From positions 1 to 37,572 of the forward strand of contig JBHJIZ010000153.1 in assembly GCA_050043005.1 (NCBI GenBank): 37,572 nt of DNA, given 5' to 3'. Shown here piece by piece: positions 14,303 to 23,091 of this stretch. Below the pieces are notes generated by a model. The model ran no database searches and was not told the origin of the DNA. It was given only the letters and a program-made list of their open reading frames with translations. This DNA is from Thermohalobaculum sp050043005. Its GTDB lineage: Bacteria; Pseudomonadota; Alphaproteobacteria; Rhodobacterales; Rhodobacteraceae. Position numbers and translations under genes: made by a program. Each line of letters begins with the position of its first letter. Position 1 is the first letter of the stretch.

Positions 14303-15638
14303 CGACGGTCAATCCGTCGACAAGAAGCGACGGCACCGAAAACGATTTCCAGGGATCGGCATCGTTGGCTGGAACAATCGATTTCAGCATCTGTGGCAGG
14401 CTGCCTGCGACCGTGATCTCGTTCACCGGGTACGCGATTTCGCCACCTTCGACCCAGAAACCAGAACACCCACGCGAGTACGCCCCGGTGGTCGGGCTGA
14501 CGGACGACCCGATGAAAGATGTCACCAGCAACCCTGTCCCCATCTCGCGCAGCAACTCGGCGCGCGTCCGCGTTCCCTGGGTCAGCGCCACATTGGTCGT
14601 GCCCGGCCCCGGCGGACCGCCAACACCGCGCCGCGCATTCCCCGTGGTTTGCAAACCAAGTTTCCGCGCGCTCGCAAGATCGAGCACCCAACGCTCAAGA
14701 ATGCCATCCTTCACGATCGCGCTCGCCGCGGAGGCGATCCCCTCGGCATCGAACGGACGAGAGCCTTGTCCGCGTGGCCTGAGTGGTTCCTCGGTGAGGT
14801 CGAGACCTTGCGGGAGAACCTGCTCTCCGATGGCTTCGAGCAGCCAGCTTGCGCCGCGCGACACCGATGTCCCGTTCGCCGCCGACAACAAGTGCCCGAT
14901 AAGCCCGCTCGAAACGCGCTCGTCATATAGAACTGGCACTGCGCCACCGGGTGGACGCCGGGGGTCAAGGGCCGAAACAGCGCGATCGCCTGCCCGGTGC
15001 CCGATTTCCTCGGGCGTCGGCAAGTCAACACGATGCCGACGGGTCTCGCCCGCGTAATCGCGTTCTCGACCCAGGCCTTCACCGGCAATCGCCGCGACAC
15101 CAACGCTCGTGTTGCTGCGTTGATATCCGCCACTGAACCCATTGCTCGCGATCATCGTTATGGCCAGATCGGTACGCGTCGCGTGGGCCTGTTCGACCTG
15201 CGTCACGCCCTGGATCGAGAGCGCGGCATCTTCGGCCGAACGTGCAAGCGTTTCGAGCTCCTGTGGAGACAGCCCTTCCCGCGGATCTGTCAGCTCCAAG
15301 TCCGGCATATCACCGCCGGCACTGACCTGCTCGGGCGCCGCGAGGCCACAATGCGGGTCATCGGGCGCCACATGGGCAATCGCAACAGCGCGCTCAGCCA
15401 TCTCGGCCAGTCGTTCAGGCCGAATGTCTGATCCCGACACACAGGCCTGCCGCGCGCCGACAATCACCCGAAGGCCAGCCTCGCGTCCTTCAGATCGTTC
15501 AGCCTCTTCCAACGTGCGGTCAGCGACACCGATCGCAACAGCGCTTTCCGCAATCACCAGAACGTCCGCCTGATCCGCGCCTGCCTTCAGTGCCGCATCA
15601 AGAAGATTGCTTGCGATTTCCAGATCCGTGCCACTCAC
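14295..15638 (-). CDS. pmbA: TldD/PmbA family protein (TldE/PmbA-like subunit)
   Basis: This 447-aa protein corresponds to PmbA (TldE), the non-metal partner of the TldD-TldE protease that cleaves small unfolded peptides and is involved in microcin B17 maturation and CcdA degradation in E. coli. It has the N-terminal LEIASNLLDAALKAGADQADV region and the C-terminal PGTTNVALTQGTRTRAELL, MGTGLLVTSFIGSSVSPTTG and YSRGCSGFWVEGGEIAYPVNEITVAG blocks. I see no HExxxH zinc motif, as expected for TldE. The start is taken as GTG at 15638, which overlaps the MAPEG stop (GTGA) and gives the usual length; a TTG at 15809 would add 57 foreign residues. No tldD is in the window. Confidence 0.88.
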   Translation of the reverse strand: MSGTDLEIASNLLDAALKAGADQADVLVIAESAVAIGVADRTLEEAERSEGREAGLRVIVGARQACVSGSDIRPERLAEMAERAVAIAHVAPDDPHCGLAAPEQVSAGGDMPDLELTDPREGLSPQELETLARSAEDAALSIQGVTQVEQAHATRTDLAITMIASNGFSGGYQRSNTSVGVAAIAGEGLGRERDYAGETRRHRVDLPTPEEIGHRAGDRAVSALDPRRPPGGAVPVLYDERVSSGLIGHLLSAANGTSVSRGASWLLEAIGEQVLPQGLDLTEEPLRPRGQGSRPFDAEGIASAASAIVKDGILERWVLDLASARKLGLQTTGNARRGVGGPPGPGTTNVALTQGTRTRAELLREMGTGLLVTSFIGSSVSPTTGAYSRGCSGFWVEGGEIAYPVNEITVAGSLPQMLKSIVPANDADPWKSFSVPSLLVDGLTVGA

Positions 15639-16030
15639 AATGAATCCAATCCATGTCCAATGACGCCCAGGGCCGTTGCTCCCAACGGGAAGAAAGTCAG
15701 CATCATACCCAAAACGCGCATCATTCCGCCCTGCCGGACCTTGAAGAAGTGAATACCGTGCAGCACCCGCCCCGCAATGAACGTCAACCCCAGGAGCCAA
15801 AGCACCCAAGACGGTGTGCCAAGGCCTTCCGACAACCCAAGCAGGATCAGGAAGATCGGGATGTTCTCGGCGGCATTGCCGTGGGCGCGGATCAAACGCT
15901 CACCCATCACATCGTCTGCATGCCCCAGCGAGACGCGCGTACCGCGCCGGAACCCGATAACCCGGGTTTGCAGAAAGATCATCCAAAGTGCCAGCAATCC
16001 GGCGATGATCGCCGTGACAGGAAGTGCCAT
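15635..16030 (-). CDS. MAPEG family membrane protein
   Basis: This 131-aa integral membrane protein has four predicted hydrophobic helices: VTAIIAGLLALWMIFLQ, the FLILLGLSEGL region, WVLWLLGLTFIAGRVLH and MLTFFPLGATALGVIG. RAHGNAAENIP is the conserved MAPEG motif (R-x-x-NxxEN/P). MAPEG proteins include glutathione transferases and eicosanoid enzymes in eukaryotes; bacterial roles are mostly unknown. The start at 16030 (MALPVTAII) has AGAGGC upstream and gives the standard length, so the frame back to 16102 is probably non-coding. It lies 37 bases after the manC-type gene and its stop overlaps the pmbA GTG by 4 bases. Confidence 0.85.
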   Translation of the reverse strand: MALPVTAIIAGLLALWMIFLQTRVIGFRRGTRVSLGHADDVMGERLIRAHGNAAENIPIFLILLGLSEGLGTPSWVLWLLGLTFIAGRVLHGIHFFKVRQGGMMRVLGMMLTFFPLGATALGVIGHGLDSL

Positions 16031-16067
16031 TCTGCCTCTCGTGCCTGGATCGTCACGGCGCCAGCGG

Positions 16068-17492
16068 TTAGCTGCGAGCGTAGACGTCCTCGTATCTGAC
16101 AATGTCGTCCTCGCCCAGATACGCGCCGCTCTGCACTTCGATCAAGTGAAGATCCAGCTTGCCGGGGTTCTCGAGACGATGGATCGCGCCCAAGGGGATG
16201 TAGACCGACTCGTTTTCGGACAAGAGCCGGACGTCATCGTTGACCGTAACCTTGGCAGATCCAGCAACGACAACCCAGTGCTCGGAGCGGTGCACATGAC
16301 TCTGGAGCGAGAGCTGCCCGCCCGGTTTGACCATGATCTGCTTGACCTGGAACCGAGTGCCGAGCGCAAGCGTTTCGTACCAGCCCCACGGACGGTAACA
16401 GCGCGGAAACTCGGTCGCCTGCGGCGCCCCTTGGGATTTCAGCGCATCAACTGCCAAGCGCACGTCCTGGGTCCGCTCCATATCGGCGACCAGAACCGCA
16501 TCGCGCGTCGCAACGGCAACGATGTTCTTCAAACCCAGTCCAACCAGTCTTGTGTCCGGATCCTCTGACCGCAAAAGCGACGTCTCACACTCGATGGCCA
16601 CGGTCCCTGGCCCAGCGGCGGTCCCGTTCTGATCCTGAGGCGTCTCCTGCAGCACGGTTTTCCACGACCCCAGATCGTTCCATCCGCAATCGATTGGTAC
16701 GATCTTTCCCTGCACATGTTCCATGATCGCGAAGTCGATCGAGATGTCAGGCGCGGTAGCGTAGCTCTCGGGATCAAGGCGAAAGAAGCACAGATCCGTT
16801 TTCCCGTTATCGACCGAAGCCTTGCAGGCTGCGTCGGCAATCGGCGCGTGCGCGGCAAAAGCAGACAGGATCGCCTTCACCGAGAAGACGAACATCCCCG
16901 AATTCCAAAGGAACGTTCCTGATGCCAGCATTTCCGCCGCGCGCGCCGCATCAGGTTTCTCGACGAAACGCACGAAAGGCTGGGCGCCGTCGCCCGGCGC
17001 GGCGTCAAGCTCGATGTATCCATAGCCGGTCTCGGGCCGGTCCGGTTTGATTCCGAACGTGACCATCTGCCCGTCCCGGGCCGCCGCAACCGCATGATCG
17101 ATCGCGGTGTGAAACGCATCGACGTCGGCCATCATGTGATCCGAAGGCAGCACCAGCAGAACCCCATCCGGATCCTCGCGCGCCACCAGATGCGCAGCGG
17201 CGCAAACAGCAGGTGCCGTGTTTCGCCCTTCCGGTTCGATCACGATCGATGTGGCATCCGATCCGGCATCCGAAAGCTGCTCTGCCACGATGAAGCGGAA
17301 GTCCTGATTGGTCAGCAAAAGCGGAGCACGATACCCCTGCCCGCTCAATCGTTCTATCGTTCGCTGGAAAAGCGTGCCGCCTTCAAAAAGCGGGCTGAAC
17401 TGCTTTGGGTATGACTTTCGCGACAGTGGCCACAATCGGGTCCCTGAACCGCCGCACATAATGACCGGATAGATGCCGCCGTTGCCTGCCAT
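16068..17492 (-). CDS. manC: Mannose-1-phosphate guanylyltransferase / mannose-6-phosphate isomerase
   Basis: This 474-aa type II bifunctional enzyme makes GDP-mannose precursor for polysaccharide or LPS. The N-terminal pyrophosphorylase domain begins with IMCGGSGTRLWPLSRKSYPKQF and includes VLPSDHMM (Asp for metal/nucleotide), GYGYIELD and FVEKPD. The C-terminal cupin isomerase domain shows QIMVKPGGQLSLQSHVHRSEHWVVVAG (metal His and Glu). Length and domain order match AlgA/ManC/CpsB. AGGAGG stands 6 bases before the ATG. It is the first gene of the long minus-strand run to lpxK, so its promoter lies in or before 17493-17582. Confidence 0.93.
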   Translation of the reverse strand: MAGNGGIYPVIMCGGSGTRLWPLSRKSYPKQFSPLFEGGTLFQRTIERLSGQGYRAPLLLTNQDFRFIVAEQLSDAGSDATSIVIEPEGRNTAPAVCAAAHLVAREDPDGVLLVLPSDHMMADVDAFHTAIDHAVAAARDGQMVTFGIKPDRPETGYGYIELDAAPGDGAQPFVRFVEKPDAARAAEMLASGTFLWNSGMFVFSVKAILSAFAAHAPIADAACKASVDNGKTDLCFFRLDPESYATAPDISIDFAIMEHVQGKIVPIDCGWNDLGSWKTVLQETPQDQNGTAAGPGTVAIECETSLLRSEDPDTRLVGLGLKNIVAVATRDAVLVADMERTQDVRLAVDALKSQGAPQATEFPRCYRPWGWYETLALGTRFQVKQIMVKPGGQLSLQSHVHRSEHWVVVAGSAKVTVNDDVRLLSENESVYIPLGAIHRLENPGKLDLHLIEVQSGAYLGEDDIVRYEDVYARS

Positions 17493-17582
17493 GCCTGACC
17501 TCCTGGTCCCGGTCCTCAGAGCTTTGTTGGTCTGAGTTGCCTAAAGCCGGATTGACGCCCTCGCTCGGACAAGCACCGATCG

Positions 17583-17894
17583 TCAGTGTGTCCAGGCGCC
17601 ACGGCGGTCATGTGCGAAGTTACCGCCGTACCCGCGCGGGCGGATGTTAGCCTTGCGCTTCTTTGGCTCCTCGATGGAGTAGGCGAGCCCATGCTTGCGC
17701 GCATAGTCGATTGCGGCATCCTTCGTGGCGAAATTCAATCGCACCTGGCTGTTCATATCACCCGAGCTGGTCCAGCCCATCAGCGGGTCGATGCGGCGCG
17801 GTTCCGCGGGAGCATATTCAAGCACCCAACTCTTCGTATTGCCTTGCCCCGAGGTCATGGCACTGCGGGCCGGTTGATATATGCGAGCCTGCAT
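17583..17894 (-). CDS. NDUFS4-like complex I accessory subunit (ETC complex I subunit domain)
   Basis: This 103-aa protein matches the ETC_C1 NDUFS4 family, the 18-kDa accessory subunit of NADH dehydrogenase found in mitochondria and alphaproteobacteria. Motifs: ARIYQPARSAMTSG, WVLEYAPAEPRRIDPLMGWTSSGD, VRLNFATKDAAIDYARKHGLAY and the basic tail KRKANIRPRGYGGNFA. The start at 17894 has GGAG 7 bases upstream; the extension to 17966 is unlikely. It is a stand-alone gene, away from a nuo operon, which is common for this subunit. The zf-CHCC (NDUFS6-like) gene in the same window is another complex I accessory candidate. Confidence 0.88.
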   Translation of the reverse strand: MQARIYQPARSAMTSGQGNTKSWVLEYAPAEPRRIDPLMGWTSSGDMNSQVRLNFATKDAAIDYARKHGLAYSIEEPKKRKANIRPRGYGGNFAHDRRGAWTH

Positions 17895-18270
17895 GATCGT
17901 TCTCCGTCGTCCACCTGCGTCCTGCAGCCTGACGGTTGATATCGCGTGAATGGGTCGAGCAGGCAAGAGATATAGCGTCCCGATTCACCGGCCCTTGCAA
18001 TTGGCGACACGAGCGTTCGTTAGGTCGCAGGGATTTGATTTCAGGCAACTTGCAACGCCCTAGAACGAGATCCCGCACAAACCGCGCCTCAGATCGAGCC
18101 AGATCCAACTGAGACTGTCCCGGAGCGGGACTCGCATTGTGCAAGTGTTCGTCGAAAATTTTCCCCGAATTCAAGTTAACCAAATCATTTGGGAAATTCG
18201 AAAGAGATTTCACGCACATTCCCCTCAACTCAGTGACGAGTTGCGTACGTATTTGAGAGGAGTTTCGCTC
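17895..18270. other. Intergenic region carrying divergent promoters
   Basis: About 375 bases separate the NDUFS4-like gene from the M10/RTX gene. The part from 18140 to 18260 is AT-richer (for example GAAAATTTTCCCC and AAATCATTTGGG) and probably holds the protease promoter. A GTG at 18139 would extend the protease frame, but nothing supports it. AGAGGAG at about 18256-18262 is the ribosome site for ATG 18271. I see no RNA gene. Confidence 0.5.
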
Positions 18271-21200
18271 ATGTGCTTCCTGTGTGCATCTGATCCTGTG
18301 AATGCCATCAACGGTGCTCACACACAGATCGCCGACTATCTCGAGAAAGCCGGAACTGCCCAGGCGGTCACTCCAGAAACCATTTCTACAGACGTGCCGG
18401 TCGAAGACGTGTCCATCGGCGACTCGATCACAGGAACCTTGGCCGCCGGGGGCAACGAGACGTTCCGTCTTGATCTGGACGCCGGCGAAACCGTCACGAT
18501 CGACCTGTTCGGCGCGGGGGACGACGCGCTGGAGGACACCGTCCTGTCGATCTACGACGCGGACGGCAACCTGATCGGGACCAATGACGACATCGCGCTG
18601 GGCAGCGACACCGACTCGCGCCTGACCTTCACCGCAGAAGACGGTGGCGAGATCTTTGTCCGCGTCGAAGGGTTTGCCGACCAGAACAATGCCGGCGATT
18701 ACCAATTGCAGGTCGCGACAGCCAGCGCAGGCAACATGGCCTCGCTGGATACGCTCGCCAAGCAACTCTACGACGACTACTGGAGCCAGGACTTCAAGTG
18801 GAACCTGGGCGACAGCGGGTACCAGGCGAAAAACGGTACGTTGACGTTCAACATCTCCGGCCACTCTGGCGACTCGAATGGCTTGAGCAGCCAGCGCCAA
18901 GACCTCGTCCGTGAGGCGTTCAAGGTCTACGAGGAAGTCCTCGGCATCGACTTTGTCGAATCCAGCAGCGCCAGCGCCGATTTCCGCTTCTCCGATAACA
19001 GTTCAGGCGCCTATGCCGGATCGGCCTACGGCGTCGTGGGTGGCCAGGGTTATATCAGCTACGCCAACATCAACGTCGCGTCGAACTGGTACGGCAGCAG
19101 CAGCGTGGTCGACGGGTACACATTCCAGACGATCCTCCACGAGATCGGGCACGCAATGGGCCTAGGCCACCAGGGCAACTACAACGGATCGGCCAGTTAC
19201 TCGAGTGATGCGCGCTTTGCCAATGACAGCTGGCAAGGCTCGATGATGTCCTATTTCAGCCAGACCCAGAACACGGCTATCGACGCGAGCTATGCCTTCC
19301 TGCTCAGCCCGATGGCCGTTGATTGGATCGCGCTCGACACGCTTTATGGCGAGTATGGTTTCACCTCCGACAACGCGTTTTCGGGTGACACCGTTTATGG
19401 CTTCAACACAAACATCAGCGGCAGTGTCTCGACGACATGGGCCGATCTCGCGACCTATGCCGACAGCATGGCCTTCACGATCGTCGACGGAAGCGGCACG
19501 GACACGGTCGACTTCTCGGGGTATTCCGCCGACCAGCGGATCGATCTGACCGTCACCGACGGGTCGATGACACAAGCAACCACCTCGGATATCGGGGGCG
19601 AGACCGGCAACATGCAGCTCGCCGAAGGCGTCGTGATCGAAAACGCCACGTCCGGCGACGGCGATGACGTGATCATTGGCAACGATGCGAACAACACGCT
19701 GGATGGCGGCGGCGGCGACGACACTTTGACAGGAGGTGCCGGCGACGACCACCTTATCGGCGGCACAGGAACCGACGCGGCTGTCTTCAATGGCGCCTAC
19801 GCCGACTTCACCTTCACCGAAGGGTCGAGCTTCTTCGATGTCATCGGCGAGGGTATCGACCGCGTATTCGACTCGATCGAAAACCTGATCTTCGACGATC
19901 AAACCGTGGCATATGGCGACCTTGTCGGGAACGGCACAGCGCCCGGGCCAACTCCAACGCCCGCAGCGATTGATCCGGATGCCAGGAACGATGCACTCAC
20001 TGTTGCCGAGGGCGGTACGATCACCGTCGACCTGTTCGCCGACAACGGCTCGGGCGCCGACAGCCATTCGGAAGGGGACAGCTTTGCGGTGACGGCAGTC
20101 AACGGAAACGCACCGGGTACGATCACGATGGCCTCCGGAGCGACGGCAACCGTCACCTCCAATGGTCAGATCACCTTCGACACGAACGGGGCGTATGACA
20201 GCCTGGGCGTCGGCGAGGTCGCAACCGAGACAGCGACCTACACCATCGAAGACAGCGACGGCGGGACCGACACCGCGACGGTGACCATCACCATCACGGG
20301 CGCCAACGACGCGGCAAGTGCTGTGAATGACACGTTCACGGTGGACGAGGATCTCGTTCTCACCGGTAACCTCCTGGCCAATGACAGCGATGTCGATACG
20401 AGCGACACGCTCACCGTCACGCAGATCGACGGTCAATCCTTCAACGGCACGATCACGCTGGCATCAGGTGCACTTCTGACCATCAATGCGGACGGTACGT
20501 TCAGCTATGATCAGAATGACGCATTCTCGAATCTGGATGACGGCGACACCGCAACCGAGACGTTCAGCTACACGCTCTCAGACGGCAACGGCGGCACGGA
20601 TACAGCAAACGTTCAGATCACGATCGAAGGCCAGGATGTCATTGTTAACCAGGCCGGGGGCGCCGGAAGGGACACTCTGACAGGGACGGATTACGCCGAC
20701 ACTCTGATGGGTCATGGCGGCGACGACATGCTGGACGGCGGGCTCGAGGCCGACATGCTGAATGGCGGCGACGGACGGGACAAGCTCTACGGTGGCGGAG
20801 GCGCTGACGACATCGATGGCGGCCTGGGCCGCGACCGGCTCTATGGCGGATTCGGCGACGATCATCTCGATGGCGGACTGGGCGACGACAGCATCGATGG
20901 CGGCGCTGGAAACGACGAGATCGTGGGCGGTGACGGCCGCGACCGGATGGCTGGCGGCGGCGGCAATGACGATATAACCGGCGGGGCGGGGCGCGATGCC
21001 CTGGACGGCGGTGCCGGGGACGACGTTCTGTTCGGCGGCACCGAAAACGATCGCCTCGTCGGCCGCGACGGTGACGACGAGCTTTACGGAGGCGCTGGAA
21101 ACGACCGCATGGACGGCGGTGCCGGTGTCGACATCATCACGGATACCGAGGGCAACAATACGTTCTCAGGTGGAGACGGCAACGACGTCATGACGGCGGG

Positions 21201-21849
21201 CGACGGCGATGACCGGATGCGCGGCGGGAACGATGATGACATCCTTTTCGGTGCCGAGGGCGACAACCGCATGAGCGGAGACAACGGCAACGACGAGCTT
21301 TACGCGGGTGCCGGTGACGACAATCTGCGCGGCGGGTCGGGAGACGACTTGCTGATCGCCGGGGACGGCGACAACCGGCTCTCGGGAGATCGCGGCAACG
21401 ACCAACTTTATGCGGGTGATGGTGTCGACCGCATGAGCGGCGGCGCGGGAGATGACCTGCTGATCGCACTTGCCGGAGATGACAATCTGCGTGGCGGCAG
21501 CGGCAATGACAGCCTGTTCGGTGGCGACGGTGACGACAGTATCGACGGAGGCACCAACAACGACGTCATCGAGGGCGGACTTGGCAACGATTACATGAAG
21601 GGTGGACGCGGCATCGACCAGTTCGTCTTCAATCACGCAGCCTTCGGGGCCGACACGATCCGCGACTTCGAAGACGGCATCGCCGTGCTCGACTTCTCGT
21701 CCATCGGGCTCGACTTCCACGACTTCACGTTCACGATCGGCGGTACCCGGGACCGTGACACGATCATGACGTTGAACAGTGCTCCGGCACAGAGCGTGAC
21801 GTTCATCCGCACCGATGTGTCCGAGTTCGATCAATCGGATTTCGTCTGA
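18271..21849 (+). CDS. Secreted M10/serralysin-type metalloprotease with PPC, cadherin-like and RTX repeats
   Basis: This 1192-aa modular extracellular protein has, in order: a short N-terminus (MCFLCASDP); a pre-peptidase C-terminal (PPC) domain at about 45-145 (ITGTLAAGGNETFRLDLDAG); a metzincin catalytic domain with zinc motif HEIGHAMGLGH (H290, H294, H300) and Met-turn SMMSYF (about 324-329); a first RTX block (about 464-503, GGGGDDTLTGGAGDD); two cadherin-like/VCBS repeats (about 564-790, ENDAA/AVNDTFTVDEDL and LLANDSDVD); a long RTX array (about 791-1117, repeated GGxGxDxL nonapeptides that bind calcium); and a C-terminal beta region ending VSEFDQSDFV. No Sec signal is seen. RTX proteins leave by type I secretion, but no T1SS genes are in the window. 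The start is set by AGAGGAG 8 bases upstream. Confidence 0.93.
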   Translation: MCFLCASDPVNAINGAHTQIADYLEKAGTAQAVTPETISTDVPVEDVSIGDSITGTLAAGGNETFRLDLDAGETVTIDLFGAGDDALEDTVLSIYDADGNLIGTNDDIALGSDTDSRLTFTAEDGGEIFVRVEGFADQNNAGDYQLQVATASAGNMASLDTLAKQLYDDYWSQDFKWNLGDSGYQAKNGTLTFNISGHSGDSNGLSSQRQDLVREAFKVYEEVLGIDFVESSSASADFRFSDNSSGAYAGSAYGVVGGQGYISYANINVASNWYGSSSVVDGYTFQTILHEIGHAMGLGHQGNYNGSASYSSDARFANDSWQGSMMSYFSQTQNTAIDASYAFLLSPMAVDWIALDTLYGEYGFTSDNAFSGDTVYGFNTNISGSVSTTWADLATYADSMAFTIVDGSGTDTVDFSGYSADQRIDLTVTDGSMTQATTSDIGGETGNMQLAEGVVIENATSGDGDDVIIGNDANNTLDGGGGDDTLTGGAGDDHLIGGTGTDAAVFNGAYADFTFTEGSSFFDVIGEGIDRVFDSIENLIFDDQTVAYGDLVGNGTAPGPTPTPAAIDPDARNDALTVAEGGTITVDLFADNGSGADSHSEGDSFAVTAVNGNAPGTITMASGATATVTSNGQITFDTNGAYDSLGVGEVATETATYTIEDSDGGTDTATVTITITGANDAASAVNDTFTVDEDLVLTGNLLANDSDVDTSDTLTVTQIDGQSFNGTITLASGALLTINADGTFSYDQNDAFSNLDDGDTATETFSYTLSDGNGGTDTANVQITIEGQDVIVNQAGGAGRDTLTGTDYADTLMGHGGDDMLDGGLEADMLNGGDGRDKLYGGGGADDIDGGLGRDRLYGGFGDDHLDGGLGDDSIDGGAGNDEIVGGDGRDRMAGGGGNDDITGGAGRDALDGGAGDDVLFGGTENDRLVGRDGDDELYGGAGNDRMDGGAGVDIITDTEGNNTFSGGDGNDVMTAGDGDDRMRGGNDDDILFGAEGDNRMSGDNGNDELYAGAGDDNLRGGSGDDLLIAGDGDNRLSGDRGNDQLYAGDGVDRMSGGAGDDLLIALAGDDNLRGGSGNDSLFGGDGDDSIDGGTNNDVIEGGLGNDYMKGGRGIDQFVFNHAAFGADTIRDFEDGIAVLDFSSIGLDFHDFTFTIGGTRDRDTIMTLNSAPAQSVTFIRTDVSEFDQSDFV
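20641..21620 (+). repeat. RTX calcium-binding nonapeptide repeat array (within the protease gene)
   Basis: About 980 bases encode a long run of GGxGxDxLx/U repeats (for example GGDGRDKLYGGGGADDI). Imperfect 27-base periodicity is visible in the DNA (GGCGGxGxxGACGACxxxxT). These parallel beta-roll repeats bind Ca2+ and fold outside the cell. Some units are degenerate (ITDTEGNNTFSGGDGND). Confidence 0.9.
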
Positions 21850-21902
21850 CGCTAACGGCCCCGGGGTCTCTCCTCCCCCTGCTCTCCGTTCAGACGAAAG
21901 AG

Positions 21903-21938
21903 CGGCGCCCGCTTCCCCCGGCGGGCGCCGTTTCTTTC
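21903..21938 (+). terminator. Rho-independent terminator after the M10/RTX gene
   Basis: CGGCGCCCGC (21903-21912) pairs perfectly with GCGGGCGCCG (21921-21930) around an 8-base loop, followed by TTTCTTTC. It lies 54 bases after the protease stop and 22 bases before the convergent LysE gene stop. Confidence 0.9.
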
Positions 21939-21959
21939 AAGGCAGAGCTGATCGGCAGA

Positions 21960-22598
21960 TCAGAGCGTCAAACGCGTTGTCGCCAGCTTGACGCCGAACC
22001 CGATGAAGACCAGTCCGGTGATTGCCTTCAATCTGCGCTGAACACTGCCGCTGCGTGAGAGTGCGGTGACTTGCGCAAACAGCACGACCATCGCGCCGAA
22101 CCAGACCGCGTTGATCAATGCGTGCAGGGACACGAGCAGGAATGCGGACAACACCGCAGCCTCACTGACCGGGATAAACTGGGGAAACGCAGCGAGATAG
22201 AACATCGAAACCTTCGGATTCAGTGCGTTGGTCAAGAACCCCTCGACAAAGGCGCGCTGCAGCGTGCGATGACGTCTCGCAGGTTCCGACGCCGTTTGTG
22301 ATTGAACACCGCGATAAGCCTCGATCAATGCCTTGATACCAATCCAGCAGAGGTAGGCAGCACCAAGGATCTTCACGATCGTAAAGGCGGTCGCGGACTG
22401 GACCAGCAGAACCGAGATCCCCAGGATCGAGAGCGCTCCGTGGACGTAAAAGGCCGCGACGAACCCTGCGATGTTGGACGCACCTGCAATGCGGCCCGAT
22501 GTCGGGACGGTTTTCGCGATCAACAGGCCGTTTGGACCAGGTGACATCACCAGCAGGGCCGCGACGACCGTGAATGCAAGAATGTCCGACCAGATCAT
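21960..22598 (-). CDS. LysE/RhtB family amino-acid or metabolite exporter
   Basis: This 212-aa inner-membrane exporter has six expected hydrophobic segments. The N-terminal signature VMSPGPNGLLIAKTVPTSGR is the LysE family motif, and later NALNPKVSMFYLAAFPQFIP and SLHALINAVWFGAMVVLFA are typical helices. The family exports basic or neutral amino acids, homoserine lactone and related compounds; the substrate here is unknown. The start at 22598 (MIWSDILAF) has GAGGGG about 7 bases upstream and the normal length; 22640 would add an implausible charged leader. It converges on the M10/RTX gene and is a single-gene unit. Confidence 0.88.
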   Translation of the reverse strand: MIWSDILAFTVVAALLVMSPGPNGLLIAKTVPTSGRIAGASNIAGFVAAFYVHGALSILGISVLLVQSATAFTIVKILGAAYLCWIGIKALIEAYRGVQSQTASEPARRHRTLQRAFVEGFLTNALNPKVSMFYLAAFPQFIPVSEAAVLSAFLLVSLHALINAVWFGAMVVLFAQVTALSRSGSVQRRLKAITGLVFIGFGVKLATTRLTL

Positions 22599-23091
22599 CG
22601 CCCGCCCCTCTTCATGACTGCGCCAGCTACGCCGCGGCAACGCGTGCCGTCAACGGTGCAATCTATCGGTCGGTGAAGGGGGAAAGCGGGCGCGCAGAGC
22701 GGACACTTTCGGCCTTGGTACCGGCGGCGTGTCTTTGGAAGTCACGCCGCCAACCTGGTGCAGGGAGCGAGGGTGGGGTGGATGTTGCACCAAGCTGGCG
22801 GCGATCTGCTGCTTGCAAGAAGTTAATACACCTTTAACGGGAGTTCGGTCAACCGATTCCCCACCAAACCGCGAAAATGGTTAACGGTTAGCGCTATGTT
22901 CCTGAAATCCTTCGCATTTTGCGAGCGGGCGCGCCTTAGTTTCGACATTCTTTCGTCGGGTTTGCGCCAGCTTCTCGCCACCTTTGCCTCACTGCATCCG
23001 AATCGTCGCAGGGTTTGACGCGCTGCTGAACATAAGCAAGAGTCATCAGATCACACTGCACGCTGTGGCTGCGAGTTCCGTGACAGAGGCA
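22599..23091. other. Long intergenic region with a CtrA-like site; no firm gene
   Basis: Nearly 500 bases separate the LysE start from the deaminase-fold gene. They contain a TTAA-N7-TTAA motif (22823-22837), a second TTAAC-rich stretch (22880-22890) and a possible 40-codon frame starting ATG 22895 (MFLKSFAFCERARLSF...). That frame has no clear ribosome site and I do not call it as a gene. The deaminase frame is open back to a TTG at 22984, but ATG 23092 is the better start. Confidence 0.5.
22823..22837 (+). promoter_or_regulatory. CtrA-type binding site candidate
   Basis: TTAATACACCTTTAA is an exact TTAA-N7-TTAA, the full binding motif of the alphaproteobacterial response regulator CtrA. 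It lies about 255-270 bases before the deaminase-fold gene and 225 bases upstream of LysE. In Rhodobacteraceae CtrA governs motility, gene transfer agent and quorum-linked genes. The motif is short and could occur by chance. Confidence 0.4.

Noticed and set aside
19162..20436. 424-codon minus-strand frame over the RTX protease
   Set aside because: Mirror of the RTX/cadherin-like coding repeats; no independent evidence.
20641..21620. Tandem DNA periodicity that could suggest a CRISPR or satellite array
   Set aside because: Period and sequence are explained by in-frame RTX nonapeptides; there are no unique spacers between identical direct repeats.
22895..23017. 40-codon ORF starting MFLKSFAF
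   Set aside because: No clear ribosome site and no recognisable feature; it may be chance within a regulatory region.
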